Shown here one piece after another: positions 37,724 to 46,709 of a stretch of 64,000 bases of DNA; the first letter of the stretch is position 1; each line of letters begins with the position of its first letter. The translations under genes were made by a program, and so were the position numbers. The notes under the pieces are model-generated. The model was given only the letters and a program-made list of their open reading frames with translations. It did no database searches and was not told the origin of the DNA. The DNA lies in the NCBI RefSeq assembly GCF_029016285.1, contig NZ_CP091975.1, forward strand, positions 1,302,001 through 1,366,000, read 5' to 3'. This DNA comes from Vibrio sp. DW001. Its GTDB lineage: Bacteria; Pseudomonadota; Gammaproteobacteria; Enterobacterales; Vibrionaceae.

Positions 37724-38482
37724 GTGAGAAATTTTAATAAAATCGCAATATTGAGTGTAATTGCAATAAATAGTTCTTTTGCAATGGCTAGTCCGTCACC
37801 ATGGTCAGTTGGTGTTGGTGCCGCTTATTCTCCAAAGGTCTATAAAGGAACACCAACCAATAAAACCGTCATCCCTATTCTCGGTTACGAAGGTGAGAAC
37901 TTCTTTTTTAGAGGGTTTAGCGCTGGATATCGATTCAATCCGAGAGGGTCGACTCATAACTTCATAGTAAGAGCGATTTATGACCCAAGGACCTTCAAAC
38001 CGGGTGATTCTGATATTGCCAATATGAGGTTACTCGATGAAAGAGAAGACACTGTTTTAGCCGGTGCTAGTTATCAGTATTTGACACCTGTTGGGCTGTT
38101 TGAAGCCGCGTTAGGCGCAGACATACTTGGCGTACACAATGGACTATATGGCGAGTTAGCGTGGCGATTCCCTCTCCGGTTTAGCGGTGGTGGCATCACT
38201 CCTGCCGTAGGTTACTCATACAATGACAATAAAATGAATCAACACTTATATGGAGTCTCCCAGCAAGAGTCAGATAAGACGGGTGGGGATATAAGTGAGT
38301 TTGATATTAACGGAAGCGGGCAGTATTTCGTCGGCGTTAGTGGTTACGTTTTCTTGAGCAAAAGTGTGATGGTTCGGGGCGGTGTAAGGTACACCAATCT
38401 AGAAGGTGATATAGAAAAAAGCCCACTTTTAGATTCGACGGATTCTACCACTGCGAATATTGGAATTACCTATTCCTTCTAA
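37724..38482 (+). CDS. MipA/OmpV family outer membrane protein
   Basis: A 252-residue beta-barrel protein. The GTG start follows GAGAAGG. The signal peptide runs to about residue 24 (SSFAMASP). The mature part begins SPWSVGVGAAYSPKVYKG, the usual MipA/OmpV start with P-x-Y-x-G. The C-terminus ends ANIGITYSF with the terminal Phe of outer-membrane barrels. MipA in E. coli scaffolds murein enzymes, and OmpV in vibrios is a surface antigen. It sits between prkA and the eut operon and may have arrived with the latter. Confidence 0.88.
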   Translation: MRNFNKIAILSVIAINSSFAMASPSPWSVGVGAAYSPKVYKGTPTNKTVIPILGYEGENFFFRGFSAGYRFNPRGSTHNFIVRAIYDPRTFKPGDSDIANMRLLDEREDTVLAGASYQYLTPVGLFEAALGADILGVHNGLYGELAWRFPLRFSGGGITPAVGYSYNDNKMNQHLYGVSQQESDKTGGDISEFDINGSGQYFVGVSGYVFLSKSVMVRGGVRYTNLEGDIEKSPLLDSTDSTTANIGITYSF

Positions 38483-38516
38483 ATTCATATTTAATAAAAC
38501 CAGAATAACAATGATC

Positions 38517-38553
38517 CACATCAACAAATCCATGTAATAGATTTGTTGATGTG
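38517..38553. terminator. Strong hairpin after the MipA gene
   Basis: CACATCAACAAATC and GATTTGTTGATGTG form a perfect 14-bp stem with a 9-base loop. The following bases (AACCTTTCC) make a weak T-tract, so it may terminate the MipA gene or act as a stable 3' end. Confidence 0.6.
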
Positions 38554-38760
38554 AACCTTTCCAAATATGCGATATGCTCATGTAATAGTACGTATTATAT
38601 AGGTATATATAAACATATATTTTACAGTTCGAATTAAATAAGTATTGGATGGAAATATTCTTACATAAATCGACTTAATTTTTTTATATTGCCTAGTCTT
38701 ATTCCTTATTGTGATTTCTATCTCTTAATTTAACTTTCGAAATAATAACAAATAATTATT

Positions 38761-38776
38761 TGAGATAAGTATCACA
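38761..38776. promoter_or_regulatory. CRP-like site ahead of the eut operon
   Basis: TGAGA-TAAGTA-TCACA: one half matches TCACA fully and the other matches TGTGA at 4 of 5. The spacing is the CRP N6. It lies 59 bases before eutS. If it acts as a class II site at -41.5, transcription would start near 38810, with TATTGT at 38798-38803 as the -10. A weaker CRP-like site (TGTGA-N6-TCTCT) lies at 38710-38725. The assignment is inferred from pattern. Confidence 0.45.
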
Positions 38777-38834
38777 TCTAATATAGAAGATTGGCGTTAT
38801 TGTAAAAAAAACAAACAGATAGTGAGTGGTTTAG

Positions 38835-39188
38835 ATGAACCATGAATTTGGTGACCCAATAGATAGGGTTGTACAAGAATATGTGCCCGGAAAGCAGATA
38901 ACGCTAGCGCATATGGTTGCAAACCCAACAGAAGAACTTTGTGAGCGGATTGGAGTTGTCCATAACGAAGCCATTGGGATACTAACGTTGACTCCGGGTG
39001 AAACAGCTATCATTGCTGGTGATATTGCCACCAAATCGGCAAACGTGGGCATAGGCTTCTTAGACAGATTTTCAGGTTCACTTGTCATTACAGGCTCTGT
39101 AGGGTCAGTAGAGGTCGCTCTTGAAGAGGTCCTGCGGACTCTGGCTGGTGATTTGTGCTATACAACCTGCAAGGCAACTCGCACATGA
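38835..39188 (+). CDS. eutS: Ethanolamine microcompartment shell protein EutS
   Basis: A 117-residue permuted BMC-domain protein that forms bent hexamers in the organelle shell. It starts with [21 protein letters not shown], the EutS/PduU leader forming the small beta-barrel. It then has the BMC core [20 protein letters not shown] and [18 protein letters not shown]. Length is close to E. coli EutS (111). It is the first gene of the operon, as in Enterobacteria, and its TGA overlaps the eutP start. Confidence 0.95.
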   Translation: MNHEFGDPIDRVVQEYVPGKQITLAHMVANPTEELCERIGVVHNEAIGILTLTPGETAIIAGDIATKSANVGIGFLDRFSGSLVITGSVGSVEVALEEVLRTLAGDLCYTTCKATRT

Positions 39189-39664
39189 GTGAGCGCCTTC
39201 ATGAAGGTGCTAGTACATTACCTACTCATTTTGCCGTTATCGGTGAAGTCGATGCTGGTAAGTCAGCATTGATTACTCGTTTGGTTAATCCGCAAGGAAA
39301 CCAAAGGAAAACACAAACGCCAATTTATTATTCTGGTTGCGCGATAGATACCCCAGGTGAATATGTAGATAACCGAGCATGGAATGGTCCTTTGCTGTCA
39401 ACAATCTCGTCAGTAAATACAATTGTCTATTTGCAACCAGCAAATGCAAAAAGATTTTCTGTGCCAGAAGGATTATTAAGAGTCTACCCTAATAAGCGTA
39501 TTGTTGGTGTTATCAGTAAGGTCGATATGGATAATGCTGATGTAGATAAAGCTGAGCGATTTTTGATAAAAAATGATATTGAAGGTCCTTATTTTCATAT
39601 ATCTATTTTCGATGAAGAATCTATAAATAAATTAAGAATTTTTTTGTGCAGTTTAAATAAATAA
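39185..39664 (+). CDS. eutP: EutP, small GTPase-like protein of the eut operon
   Basis: A 159-residue P-loop protein, the same length as E. coli EutP. The G1 loop is [12 protein letters not shown], the Walker B-type region has [14 protein letters not shown], and the G4-like motif is ISKVDMDN. EutP was once called an acetate kinase candidate; its exact role is unsettled. The ATG at 39185 overlaps the eutS stop. The longer frame from 39155 would lie inside eutS and is rejected. Confidence 0.92.
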   Translation: MSERLHEGASTLPTHFAVIGEVDAGKSALITRLVNPQGNQRKTQTPIYYSGCAIDTPGEYVDNRAWNGPLLSTISSVNTIVYLQPANAKRFSVPEGLLRVYPNKRIVGVISKVDMDNADVDKAERFLIKNDIEGPYFHISIFDEESINKLRIFLCSLNK

Positions 39665-39683
39665 AGCCTTATATAATAAGGCT
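39665..39683 (+). repeat. Tight hairpin between eutP and eutQ
   Basis: AGCCTTAT-ATA-ATAAGGCT, directly after the eutP stop codon, with no T-tract. It could act as an RNA stability or partial termination element. Confidence 0.5.
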
Positions 39684-39698
39684 GTCAAGGTGAAATTA

Positions 39699-40409
39699 AT
39701 GAAAAAATTAATTACTGCTAATGATGTACGCGACGCTAATGCAAAAAGTATAAAAGAGATCGCTATAAAAGCAGGGTTTACTATTGTTACGCCGGAAGCC
39801 TATGACGTTGCGAAAACATTCGGGATATCTCTAATCGAAGAGGGGTCCAGTGCCATACCGACGAAGCCGAATGAAATAACTGTACAAAAGGATTCATCAC
39901 TAACTCCTCCTTCTCCTAAGCAACAAACCTTACACAAAATTAAGGATGAAATTCAGTCCAGAGTCGGTGCCAATGTGGAAAGCGACTTGATTGAATCATT
40001 GATCAAAAAAGCAATGGCGGATTTCAATGTAAAAGCACCGACATGCCCACGCCAGATCAATGATGATGGCATTGTTTTAGTCCGTGGTAATTCGGTAGAG
40101 CTTGATGCATTTGATGGTGCTCCGGGTAAAAATGTGGGGCTAACCGATGTGATTGGAACCGCACAAAATAGTACGTTAGGTGTTGGTTATATGGGATGGG
40201 AGAAAGCGTTTTTCCCTTGGACACTCAACTACGATGAAGTCGATGTGGTACTTGAAGGTGAATTGCATATCAAAACGCCATCTGGCACAACGATAGGCAA
40301 ACCAGGCGATGTTATTTTCATTCCGAAAGGAAGCAGTATTGAATTTGGCACACCGACGCATGTTCGCTTTGTTTATGTCGCATATCCTGCAGATTGGTCA
40401 GAGCAATAG
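39699..40409 (+). CDS. eutQ: EutQ, cupin-fold acetate kinase of the eut operon
   Basis: A 236-residue protein (E. coli 233) with a N-terminal helical stretch (LITANDVRDANAKSIKEI) and a C-terminal cupin, seen in VVLEGELHIKTPSGTTIGK and GDVIFIPKGSSIEFG. In Salmonella EutQ has acetate kinase activity and helps organelle assembly. A GTG at 39690 opens the frame, but the AAGG site fits the ATG at 39699. It would convert acetyl-phosphate from EutD into acetate and ATP. Confidence 0.93.
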   Translation: MKKLITANDVRDANAKSIKEIAIKAGFTIVTPEAYDVAKTFGISLIEEGSSAIPTKPNEITVQKDSSLTPPSPKQQTLHKIKDEIQSRVGANVESDLIESLIKKAMADFNVKAPTCPRQINDDGIVLVRGNSVELDAFDGAPGKNVGLTDVIGTAQNSTLGVGYMGWEKAFFPWTLNYDEVDVVLEGELHIKTPSGTTIGKPGDVIFIPKGSSIEFGTPTHVRFVYVAYPADWSEQ

Positions 40410-40417
40410 GTGGCGTA

Positions 40418-41221
40418 ATGAATACCTTCATTACTGAGGATTTTCTGCGAGCCGAGTTTGGCTTAGCACATGGAAGTGAAGTGCATCTTCCAAAAGAATC
40501 TCGCTTTACGCCTTCTGCTGCAGCATTGCTATCAGAGCGTAAGATATCGATTCGTTATGTTAACGAACAGGGTGAAGTCTTTGTTCCTCAGCGTGACGGC
40601 TCAGGTATTGAAAAAGTTCATCCATTAAAAATAAACAACCAAAGACCACAGAACGGTTGTTGGGCGTGCGGAAGTGATATCACTGACAAACCGTCATATA
40701 TGACGCATTTAGATGACCAAGTTCTTGTGCCAAAAAATCATCCCCGTATAGCGCTTAGAGGAAAGATAGATACCGCTATTTGTTTGTGTGTTGAAGCGCA
40801 GTGTGTTCTGCAAGAACAACCACTCTTCATCACTCATGCAATGTCTGACATTCGCTCCTACCTTGGACAGTTATTGAAATCTGAGGTTACCGGTGAATCG
40901 CTATCTCTTCCTTCCTTTGGCGATATTGATTCTGAAATCATCCATAAGTGGTCACATAATCCATTAAAATATTTAGGCTACGACCACATGTTACCGGAAG
41001 CCAAATTTGGTTTGGATGTCGCTAAGCTCAATACATTGAGAGCCTCTATTCGAGAACTAGAATTAGAAGCGAGTCGAGTATTTATTGATATCAGTATGCG
41101 TTTAGAAAGGGAAGATATTGTTGCGGGGCTAAACCGTCTATCCAGTTCTGTTTATGTGGTGATGATATTAGTATGGCAATGTAAGAACGGTAACGAAAGC
41201 GTCTTAGAGAGATTGAAATAA
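40418..41221 (+). CDS. eutT: EutT, ATP:cob(I)alamin adenosyltransferase
   Basis: A 267-residue enzyme making adenosylcobalamin for EutBC. Its start is [21 protein letters not shown], as in EutT. In Salmonella EutT the metal site motif is H-x11-CC-x2-C. Here it reads His68, eleven residues, Gly80, Cys81, two residues, Cys84, so the first Cys of the pair is a Gly while the other ligands remain. The C-terminal half has [20 protein letters not shown], fitting the all-helical adenosyltransferase fold. The ATG at 40418 has AGGTGG before it; the upstream frame extension into eutQ is rejected. Confidence 0.92.
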   Translation: MNTFITEDFLRAEFGLAHGSEVHLPKESRFTPSAAALLSERKISIRYVNEQGEVFVPQRDGSGIEKVHPLKINNQRPQNGCWACGSDITDKPSYMTHLDDQVLVPKNHPRIALRGKIDTAICLCVEAQCVLQEQPLFITHAMSDIRSYLGQLLKSEVTGESLSLPSFGDIDSEIIHKWSHNPLKYLGYDHMLPEAKFGLDVAKLNTLRASIRELELEASRVFIDISMRLEREDIVAGLNRLSSSVYVVMILVWQCKNGNESVLERLK

Positions 41222-41222
41222 C

Positions 41223-42194
41223 ATGGAAATTCTAGAGCAGTGTAGGCACAAATGTCGTCAAGCTCCTAAGAGAATCGTCTTTCCCGATACGGACGATGTG
41301 AGGCTTCTTCATGCTGCAAATGAACTGAAGTTAAATGGGTTAGCTGAACCAATTATTCTTGGTAATCCGTTTATGCTTCGTGACCGATCTTATAAAGCAG
41401 GCATAGCAATGCCTTGTTTAACAACGTTAGCACCAGAAACTGCGGGCTGTTTTGATGAAATGGTTCAAATATTCGTCGACAAGCAACGCAAGCCGATAAC
41501 GATAGATGAAGCTCGAAAGCAGGTATCTAATCCCTTGCAATTTTCGGCACTTATGGTTGATCAAGGTTATGCCGACATATGTATAGCGGGTAATTTGTCG
41601 ACAACTGGCGATGTGATTCGCAGCGCAATTCGAGGTATAGGTGTTGCTTCTGGTAGCAAAACAGTATCGAGTTTTTTCTTAATGTTGTCCCCCGATGGCA
41701 CGAAGACTCATGCCTTTGCTGATGCTGGGGTTATTCCTTTGCCGACAACAGAACAGCTTGCAGATATCGCAGTTGATACGGCTAACAACTTTCAACGATT
41801 AACCGGTATCGAACCCCGTGTTGCGATGCTGTCATTTTCTACTAAAGGTAGTGCATCACACCCTGCAGCAAGCAAAATTTCTGAAGCAACAGAATTAGTT
41901 AGACAACGCTGCCCTAATCTTATCATTGACGGTGAAGTTCAATTTGATGCCGCTATAGAGCCTTTAGTCGCCGCTCAAAAAATGCCAAATAGTCCATTAG
42001 GTGGAATGGCAAATGTATTTATTTTCCCTTCTTTAAGTGCTGGCAACATTGCTTATAAAGTTGCACAGCGTTTAGGGGGGTATATTGCTCTGGGACCGAT
42101 GTTGCAAGGGTTAGCAAAACCCATGCATGATCTGTCTCGGGGTTGCAGTTCCGACGATATCGTCGATATATCAGTACTTACGTCATGTATGTAA
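41223..42194 (+). CDS. eutD: EutD, phosphotransacetylase
   Basis: A 323-residue enzyme (E. coli EutD 338) exchanging acetyl-CoA and acetyl-phosphate. It has the family start [20 protein letters not shown], the substrate region [25 protein letters not shown] (middle), and the C-terminal signature [22 protein letters not shown]. It regenerates CoA inside the organelle for EutE. It starts 2 bases after eutT. No N-terminal encapsulation peptide is obvious. Confidence 0.93.
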   Translation: MEILEQCRHKCRQAPKRIVFPDTDDVRLLHAANELKLNGLAEPIILGNPFMLRDRSYKAGIAMPCLTTLAPETAGCFDEMVQIFVDKQRKPITIDEARKQVSNPLQFSALMVDQGYADICIAGNLSTTGDVIRSAIRGIGVASGSKTVSSFFLMLSPDGTKTHAFADAGVIPLPTTEQLADIAVDTANNFQRLTGIEPRVAMLSFSTKGSASHPAASKISEATELVRQRCPNLIIDGEVQFDAAIEPLVAAQKMPNSPLGGMANVFIFPSLSAGNIAYKVAQRLGGYIALGPMLQGLAKPMHDLSRGCSSDDIVDISVLTSCM

Positions 42195-42224
42195 TTAATG
42201 TGAATAAACGTTAGGAGAATTCAA

Positions 42225-42527
42225 ATGGAAGCTCTAGGCATTATAGAAACAAAAGGTCTAACCGCACTTATCGAAGCATCTGATGCAATGGTAAAAGCGG
42301 CACGTGTTGAGTTAGTTGGCTATAAGCAAATTGGCTCAGGTTTAGTAACGGCAATGGTACGAGGCGATGTTGCGGCTTGTAAAGCAGCAACAGATGCAGG
42401 TGCAGCAGCAGCGCAACGTCTAGGCGAAGTAGTAGCGGTTCACGTTATTCCTCGTCCACATGGTGATTTGGAAGCTATCTTCCCAATAACTCAGGCGCCA
42501 GCACCAACACCGGCAGCTAAAAAATAA
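42225..42527 (+). CDS. eutM: EutM, major hexameric BMC shell protein (copy 1)
   Basis: A 100-residue canonical BMC-H protein. It begins [20 protein letters not shown] and has the pore loop [19 protein letters not shown] and the end [14 protein letters not shown]. It is close to E. coli EutM, with a 12-residue Pro/Ala tail after IFPITQ that copy 2 lacks. It forms most of the facets of the shell. A GGAG site precedes it. About 80 percent identical to copy 2 by eye. Confidence 0.96.
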   Translation: MEALGIIETKGLTALIEASDAMVKAARVELVGYKQIGSGLVTAMVRGDVAACKAATDAGAAAAQRLGEVVAVHVIPRPHGDLEAIFPITQAPAPTPAAKK

Positions 42528-42567
42528 ACTATTTTACGAAAAACAATGAATTTATGAGGAAATGCTA

Positions 42568-42846
42568 ATGGATGCGTTAGGCATTATAGAAACAAAAGGG
42601 CTTACCTCCTTAATCGAAGCTTCTGATGCGATGGTAAAAGCGGCTCGTGTTGAGTTAGTTGGTTATGAGCAAATAGGCTCCGGTTATGTAACGGCGTTGG
42701 TACGTGGCGATGTTGCTTCTTGTAAAGCGGCTACAGACGCAGGTGCTGTAGTTGCACAAAAATTGGGAGAACTCGTTGCGGTTCATGTCATTCCAAGGCC
42801 TCACCAAGATCTTGAGAATGTTTTTCCTATTTCTTTGAAAAAATAA
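42568..42846 (+). CDS. eutM: EutM-like BMC shell protein (copy 2)
   Basis: A 92-residue BMC-H protein, a tandem duplicate of the preceding gene. It differs at the residue before the pore loop (YEQIGSG against YKQIGSG), in place of the Lys found in EutM, and lacks the Pro/Ala tail. Glu at that position is also found in PduA-type proteins, from memory. An ATG at 42562 abuts GAGGA, so the one at 42568 with a 7-base spacer is preferred. It would mix in the same facets and could give pores of different charge. Confidence 0.94.
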   Translation: MDALGIIETKGLTSLIEASDAMVKAARVELVGYEQIGSGYVTALVRGDVASCKAATDAGAVVAQKLGELVAVHVIPRPHQDLENVFPISLKK

Positions 42847-42896
42847 GTTGCGCGTCGCCTCCTTGCTAGGTAGGCGTTAGAAGACAAGGGGGAGAC

Positions 42897-43193
42897 ATGC
42901 GTGTAGCAAAAGTAGTAGGGCAAGTAGTGGCTACAATTCGTAGCCCGGATATGAGAGCGGACAAACTCTGTTTAGTCGAGTTTGTTGATAAGAAAGGTAA
43001 TTCGACGAGTGAAGTCCATGTAGCTATGGATCAACTTGGTGCTGGTGAAGGCGAATGGGTGTTAGTTGTTGCTGGAAGCTCAGCTCGAATGGCCTATGGG
43101 ACAAGTGGTGAGCATTCGCCAATTGATCTTTGCGTCGTTGGAATTATTGATGAGATCACATCAGATAAGAGTGTCCAATACCACAAAAGCTGA
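42897..43193 (+). CDS. eutN: EutN, pentameric shell vertex protein
   Basis: A 98-residue BMC-P protein of the EutN/CcmL type that caps the vertices of the shell. It begins MRVAKVVGQVVATIRSPDM, continues KLCLVEFVD, and includes GAGEGEWVLVVAGSSARM and DLCVVGIIDEI, the family signatures. The length matches E. coli EutN (95). A GGGGGAG site precedes it. Confidence 0.96.
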   Translation: MRVAKVVGQVVATIRSPDMRADKLCLVEFVDKKGNSTSEVHVAMDQLGAGEGEWVLVVAGSSARMAYGTSGEHSPIDLCVVGIIDEITSDKSVQYHKS

Positions 43194-43220
43194 TAAGTAC
43201 CTGGATTAGGGGAAAATAGA

Positions 43221-44615
43221 ATGGATCAGAGCGAAATTGAAGATATTGTCCGTCGGGTTGTTGTTCAACTAAAATCTGACGACCAACCGACGGGCAGTGA
43301 TCATGGTGTATTTGAGTCGCTAGATGATGCGGTTACTGCCGCTCGAGATGCGCAGAAACAGATCCGTAGCTTAGCGGTTCGAGATAATATCATCACCGAA
43401 ATTCGTCGCATGACAAAGAAACATGCAAAAGAGCTTTCTGAATTGGCAGTTGAAGAGACTGGATTCGGTCGTGTGGAAGATAAAATTCGTAAACATTTAC
43501 TGGTCGCTTCAAGAACACCTGGTACTGAAATTCTTACTCCTCAGGCGGTGTCAGGTGATAGTGGATTGAGTCTGATAGAGAATGCTCCATGGGGCGTTAT
43601 TGCATCGGTTACACCCAGTACAAATCCATCTTGTACTGTTATCAATAACTCGATCAGTATGATTGCCGCGGGTAATGGTGTGGTATTTGCACCGCATCCG
43701 GCCGCAAAAAAAGTGTCACAACGTGCTATTCAATTGGTTAATCAGGCTTCAGTTCGAGCTGGTGGGCCACCTAATCTATGCACTACGGTAAAAGTTCCGT
43801 CTTTAGATAATGCGAGAAAGCTTTTTACTTATCCTGGAATCAAACTTTTAGTGGTAACTGGCGGTGACGCCGTTGTTGATGCCGCAAAAGAGATCACAGA
43901 CAAACGTTTAATTGCAGCAGGCCCAGGTAATCCTCCTGTTGTGGTTGATGAAACAGCCGATATTGACCGCGCAGCTGTCTCCATTGTTGAAGGCGCTTCG
44001 TTTGACAACAATATCGTGTGTGCAAGTGAAAAAGAAATTATTGCAGTAGAGTCTATCGCAGACAATCTAATGCATGCGATGACTCAGCATGGAGCCTATG
44101 AAATTAGTGCTAGCCAAGCAGAAGAGATCGCCAAAAAAGTATTGAAAGGTTATCCAGGTAATTCGCCCAGTGCAAATCCTCAGTGGGTTGGAAGAGACGC
44201 AAGTAAGATTGCCGCGACCATTGGATTAGATATACCAGAGTCTACTCGATTACTCGTCTTCCATGCTACCAAAGACAATGTCTTTGCAACCACAGAACAG
44301 ATGATGCCCATTTTACCTGTAATCAAAGCCGCTAATGCAGATCAGGCTATTGATTGGGCAGTAGAGCTTGAATCAGGCAATCATCACACTGCCGCAATTC
44401 ATTCAAAAAATATCGATGTGTTGACGCGAATGGCTTATGAAATAGACAGCAGTCTTCTCGCTAAAAATGGCCCATGTATTGCTGCAATTGGTGCAGGCGG
44501 AGAAGGCTGGACAACCATGACAATCTCTACTCCAACCGGTGAAGGTGTGACCAACTCGTTGACCTTTACACGTAAACGTCGTTGTACGGCGGTCGATTCG
44601 TTTAGGATTATTTAG
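43221..44615 (+). CDS. eutE: EutE, CoA-acylating acetaldehyde dehydrogenase
   Basis: Converts acetaldehyde, NAD and CoA to acetyl-CoA in the organelle. The 464-residue protein has an amphipathic N-terminal encapsulation peptide (DQSEIEDIVRRVVVQLKS) followed by a linker. The catalytic Cys is in NNIVCASEKE near residue 266. The NAD-binding region carries LLVVTGGDAVVDAA. Length agrees with E. coli EutE (467). It starts 27 bases after eutN and ends 3 bases before eutJ. Confidence 0.96.
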   Translation: MDQSEIEDIVRRVVVQLKSDDQPTGSDHGVFESLDDAVTAARDAQKQIRSLAVRDNIITEIRRMTKKHAKELSELAVEETGFGRVEDKIRKHLLVASRTPGTEILTPQAVSGDSGLSLIENAPWGVIASVTPSTNPSCTVINNSISMIAAGNGVVFAPHPAAKKVSQRAIQLVNQASVRAGGPPNLCTTVKVPSLDNARKLFTYPGIKLLVVTGGDAVVDAAKEITDKRLIAAGPGNPPVVVDETADIDRAAVSIVEGASFDNNIVCASEKEIIAVESIADNLMHAMTQHGAYEISASQAEEIAKKVLKGYPGNSPSANPQWVGRDASKIAATIGLDIPESTRLLVFHATKDNVFATTEQMMPILPVIKAANADQAIDWAVELESGNHHTAAIHSKNIDVLTRMAYEIDSSLLAKNGPCIAAIGAGGEGWTTMTISTPTGEGVTNSLTFTRKRRCTAVDSFRII

Positions 44616-44618
44616 TCG

Positions 44619-45461
44619 ATGAATCAACTAGAAATTGTCACTCAACGTCTCGCGGTCATTAACGACCTTGTTAATGATGACACGCCAACAGATACGCCAG
44701 AGAACTGGATCATAGGCGTAGATCTTGGCACCGCAGATATTCAAACCGTGGTTCTAGATGGAGAAGGCGTGCCAATCGCCGCCTTCTTAGATTGGTCAAA
44801 TGTCGTCAATGATGGCGTAGTTGTTGATTATATGGGGGCGTGTCGGATTGTGCGTTCTCAGATAAAGCGGGTTGAAGAAAAGTTATCTATTACGGTTGAG
44901 AGCGCGATTACGTCGTATCCCCCGGGTACTGATCCAAGAATATCAATTAACGTTGTTGAGTCGGCGGGTATTGAAGTGACGAAGGTGATTGACGAACCGT
45001 CAAGTGTCGCAGATCTACTGAATATAGAAAATGGCGCGGTAGTCGATATTGGCGGTGGAACAACAGGTACCGCGGTAATCAAAAATGGGAAGCAGCTTTA
45101 TTCACTAGACGATCCTAGTGGTGGTAGACATGTTTCTTTAGTTATCGCCGGTAGCTTAAAAGTTGATGACGATGAAGCGGAACGCTTGAAGAGAACAAGC
45201 TTTGAAAAGAATGATATTGCCATCATTGTTAGGCCCGTTATCGAAAAAATGGCGGATATTGTTAAGCACCATATTAAAGAGGAGACACCCTCTCATATGT
45301 ACTTAACGGGTGGTGGAACTCTGGTTAACGGCGTGAACAAAATCTTTAGCGCCACGTTTCCAGAAACGGAAATTGTAACCTTCGAGCACGCTCTGTATTT
45401 AACACCGCTCGCGATTGCAAATTATGGCTTAAATCCTGTTGTTCATAGAATAGTGGAGTAA
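44619..45461 (+). CDS. eutJ: EutJ, Hsp70/ASKHA-like chaperone protein
   Basis: A 280-residue actin-fold protein. The first phosphate loop is IGVDLGTADIQTVVLD near residue 30, the second VVDIGGGTTGTAV near residue 144, and the third MYLTGGGTLVNG near residue 228. It resembles the ATPase part of DnaK. The role in the operon is presumed to be protein quality control or assembly. It starts 3 bases after eutE and ends 6 bases before eutG. Confidence 0.93.
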   Translation: MNQLEIVTQRLAVINDLVNDDTPTDTPENWIIGVDLGTADIQTVVLDGEGVPIAAFLDWSNVVNDGVVVDYMGACRIVRSQIKRVEEKLSITVESAITSYPPGTDPRISINVVESAGIEVTKVIDEPSSVADLLNIENGAVVDIGGGTTGTAVIKNGKQLYSLDDPSGGRHVSLVIAGSLKVDDDEAERLKRTSFEKNDIAIIVRPVIEKMADIVKHHIKEETPSHMYLTGGGTLVNGVNKIFSATFPETEIVTFEHALYLTPLAIANYGLNPVVHRIVE

Positions 45462-45467
45462 CTGACA

Positions 45468-46709
45468 ATGTCGTTTTCTCGTGAAGAATTAGTCCAAGTG
45501 GTCACTAATAGTATTCAGCAGTCGAAACTCTACAAAGGCTTTTTCTTCCGTTCACCTGCTATTACTTTAACGGGCGGGTATAGCGTCAATCAAATTGGTG
45601 ATGTGCTGATTGAGTTAGGCGTAGCCAAAGTGTTCATCGTTGTAGATAAAATGGTATATCAACTTGGTTTACTTGAAGGTTGTCAGCATTCTCTGACCTT
45701 TGCTGGAATTGAATACACTATTTTTAGCGAAGTAGTTGGCGAACCAGATTCAGACATTATCAGCAAATGCATACAGAAGATGAAAACCGCTGATGCTGAC
45801 TTTGTTCTCGGCATTGGTGGTGGCTCTGCTTTAGACGTAGCAAAAGCCGTGGCTGTTATGGTCGATTATACAGGCAGTATCAGTGATTTTAAGGTCGGAG
45901 GATTGGCGTCTCGTCGGGTTGGTTTAGGTGCTATTCCGACAACGGCTGGTACGGGCTCGGAAGTCACCGATATTACGGTGGTTAAAGATCTTGCCACTGG
46001 CGTAAAACTACCGATTAAAGGACCAGCACTGGTTCCGGATTTGGCAATTATTGATCCCGCATTGATGTTAGGTGTTCCACCGGAAGTGACCGCTGCGACA
46101 GGTGTAGATACATTAACGCACGCAATTGAAGCGTATGTTTCAAGAGGGTCTAACCCATTATCTAAAGCTTATGCCTATCATGCAGTGGAAGCTGTCGCCC
46201 GATCGTTACGTAGAGCCGTTGGTTGTGGCGACAACTTGGATGATCGATACGATATGGCTGTAGCTGCCTATAAAGCAGGGCTTGCTTTCAGTAATGCGGG
46301 TCTTGGCCTAACCCACGCAATATCACATCAAATCGGTTCTCAATTTCACATTCCTCATGGAACGGCTAATGCCATTTTGCTTCCTTATGTCATGGCATTT
46401 AATGCCCTTGTCAGTGAATCAGAATATGCAGAGTTAGCCGTCGCTTTAGGTGTGGCGAGAGAAAATATGACTCAAAGAGAGTGCTGCTGGGCGGCAATTA
46501 AAGCCGTCAGCCAACTCGTTCAGGATCTCGGGCTACCCACTTCGTTAGCTCATGTAGATATACATCTTGAGTCCATGCTGTCGCTTGCTGAAGATGCATT
46601 AGACGATATTTGCTTAGGCGGCAATCCACGCACAGTGACAGCAAAGCAGATCATTTCGTTACTGCAGGATGTTGTTAGCGGCTCGATTTCTGGTGAGGTT
46701 ATTGTATGA
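45468..46709 (+). CDS. eutG: EutG, iron-dependent alcohol dehydrogenase
   Basis: Reduces acetaldehyde to ethanol and regenerates NAD inside the organelle. The 413-residue protein is of iron-type ADH class. GIGGGSALDVAKAVAV is the NAD loop. Metal ligands are visible in THAIEAYVS and in the histidine cluster LTHAISHQIGSQFHIPHGTAN. The N-terminus (SREELVQVVTNSIQQS) is amphipathic and may be an encapsulation peptide. Its last codons overlap the eutA start by 4 bases. Confidence 0.94.
   Translation: MSFSREELVQVVTNSIQQSKLYKGFFFRSPAITLTGGYSVNQIGDVLIELGVAKVFIVVDKMVYQLGLLEGCQHSLTFAGIEYTIFSEVVGEPDSDIISKCIQKMKTADADFVLGIGGGSALDVAKAVAVMVDYTGSISDFKVGGLASRRVGLGAIPTTAGTGSEVTDITVVKDLATGVKLPIKGPALVPDLAIIDPALMLGVPPEVTAATGVDTLTHAIEAYVSRGSNPLSKAYAYHAVEAVARSLRRAVGCGDNLDDRYDMAVAAYKAGLAFSNAGLGLTHAISHQIGSQFHIPHGTANAILLPYVMAFNALVSESEYAELAVALGVARENMTQRECCWAAIKAVSQLVQDLGLPTSLAHVDIHLESMLSLAEDALDDICLGGNPRTVTAKQIISLLQDVVSGSISGEVIV

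Noticed and set aside
38791..38815. Sigma-54 promoter ahead of eutS
   Set aside because: TTGGC at 38791 has no GC pair ten bases after the GG, as a -24/-12 promoter needs.
38483..38834. Cobalamin riboswitch ahead of eutS
   Set aside because: I looked for the conserved B12-box bases (GCCACTG-like) and saw none; the leader is short and AT-rich.
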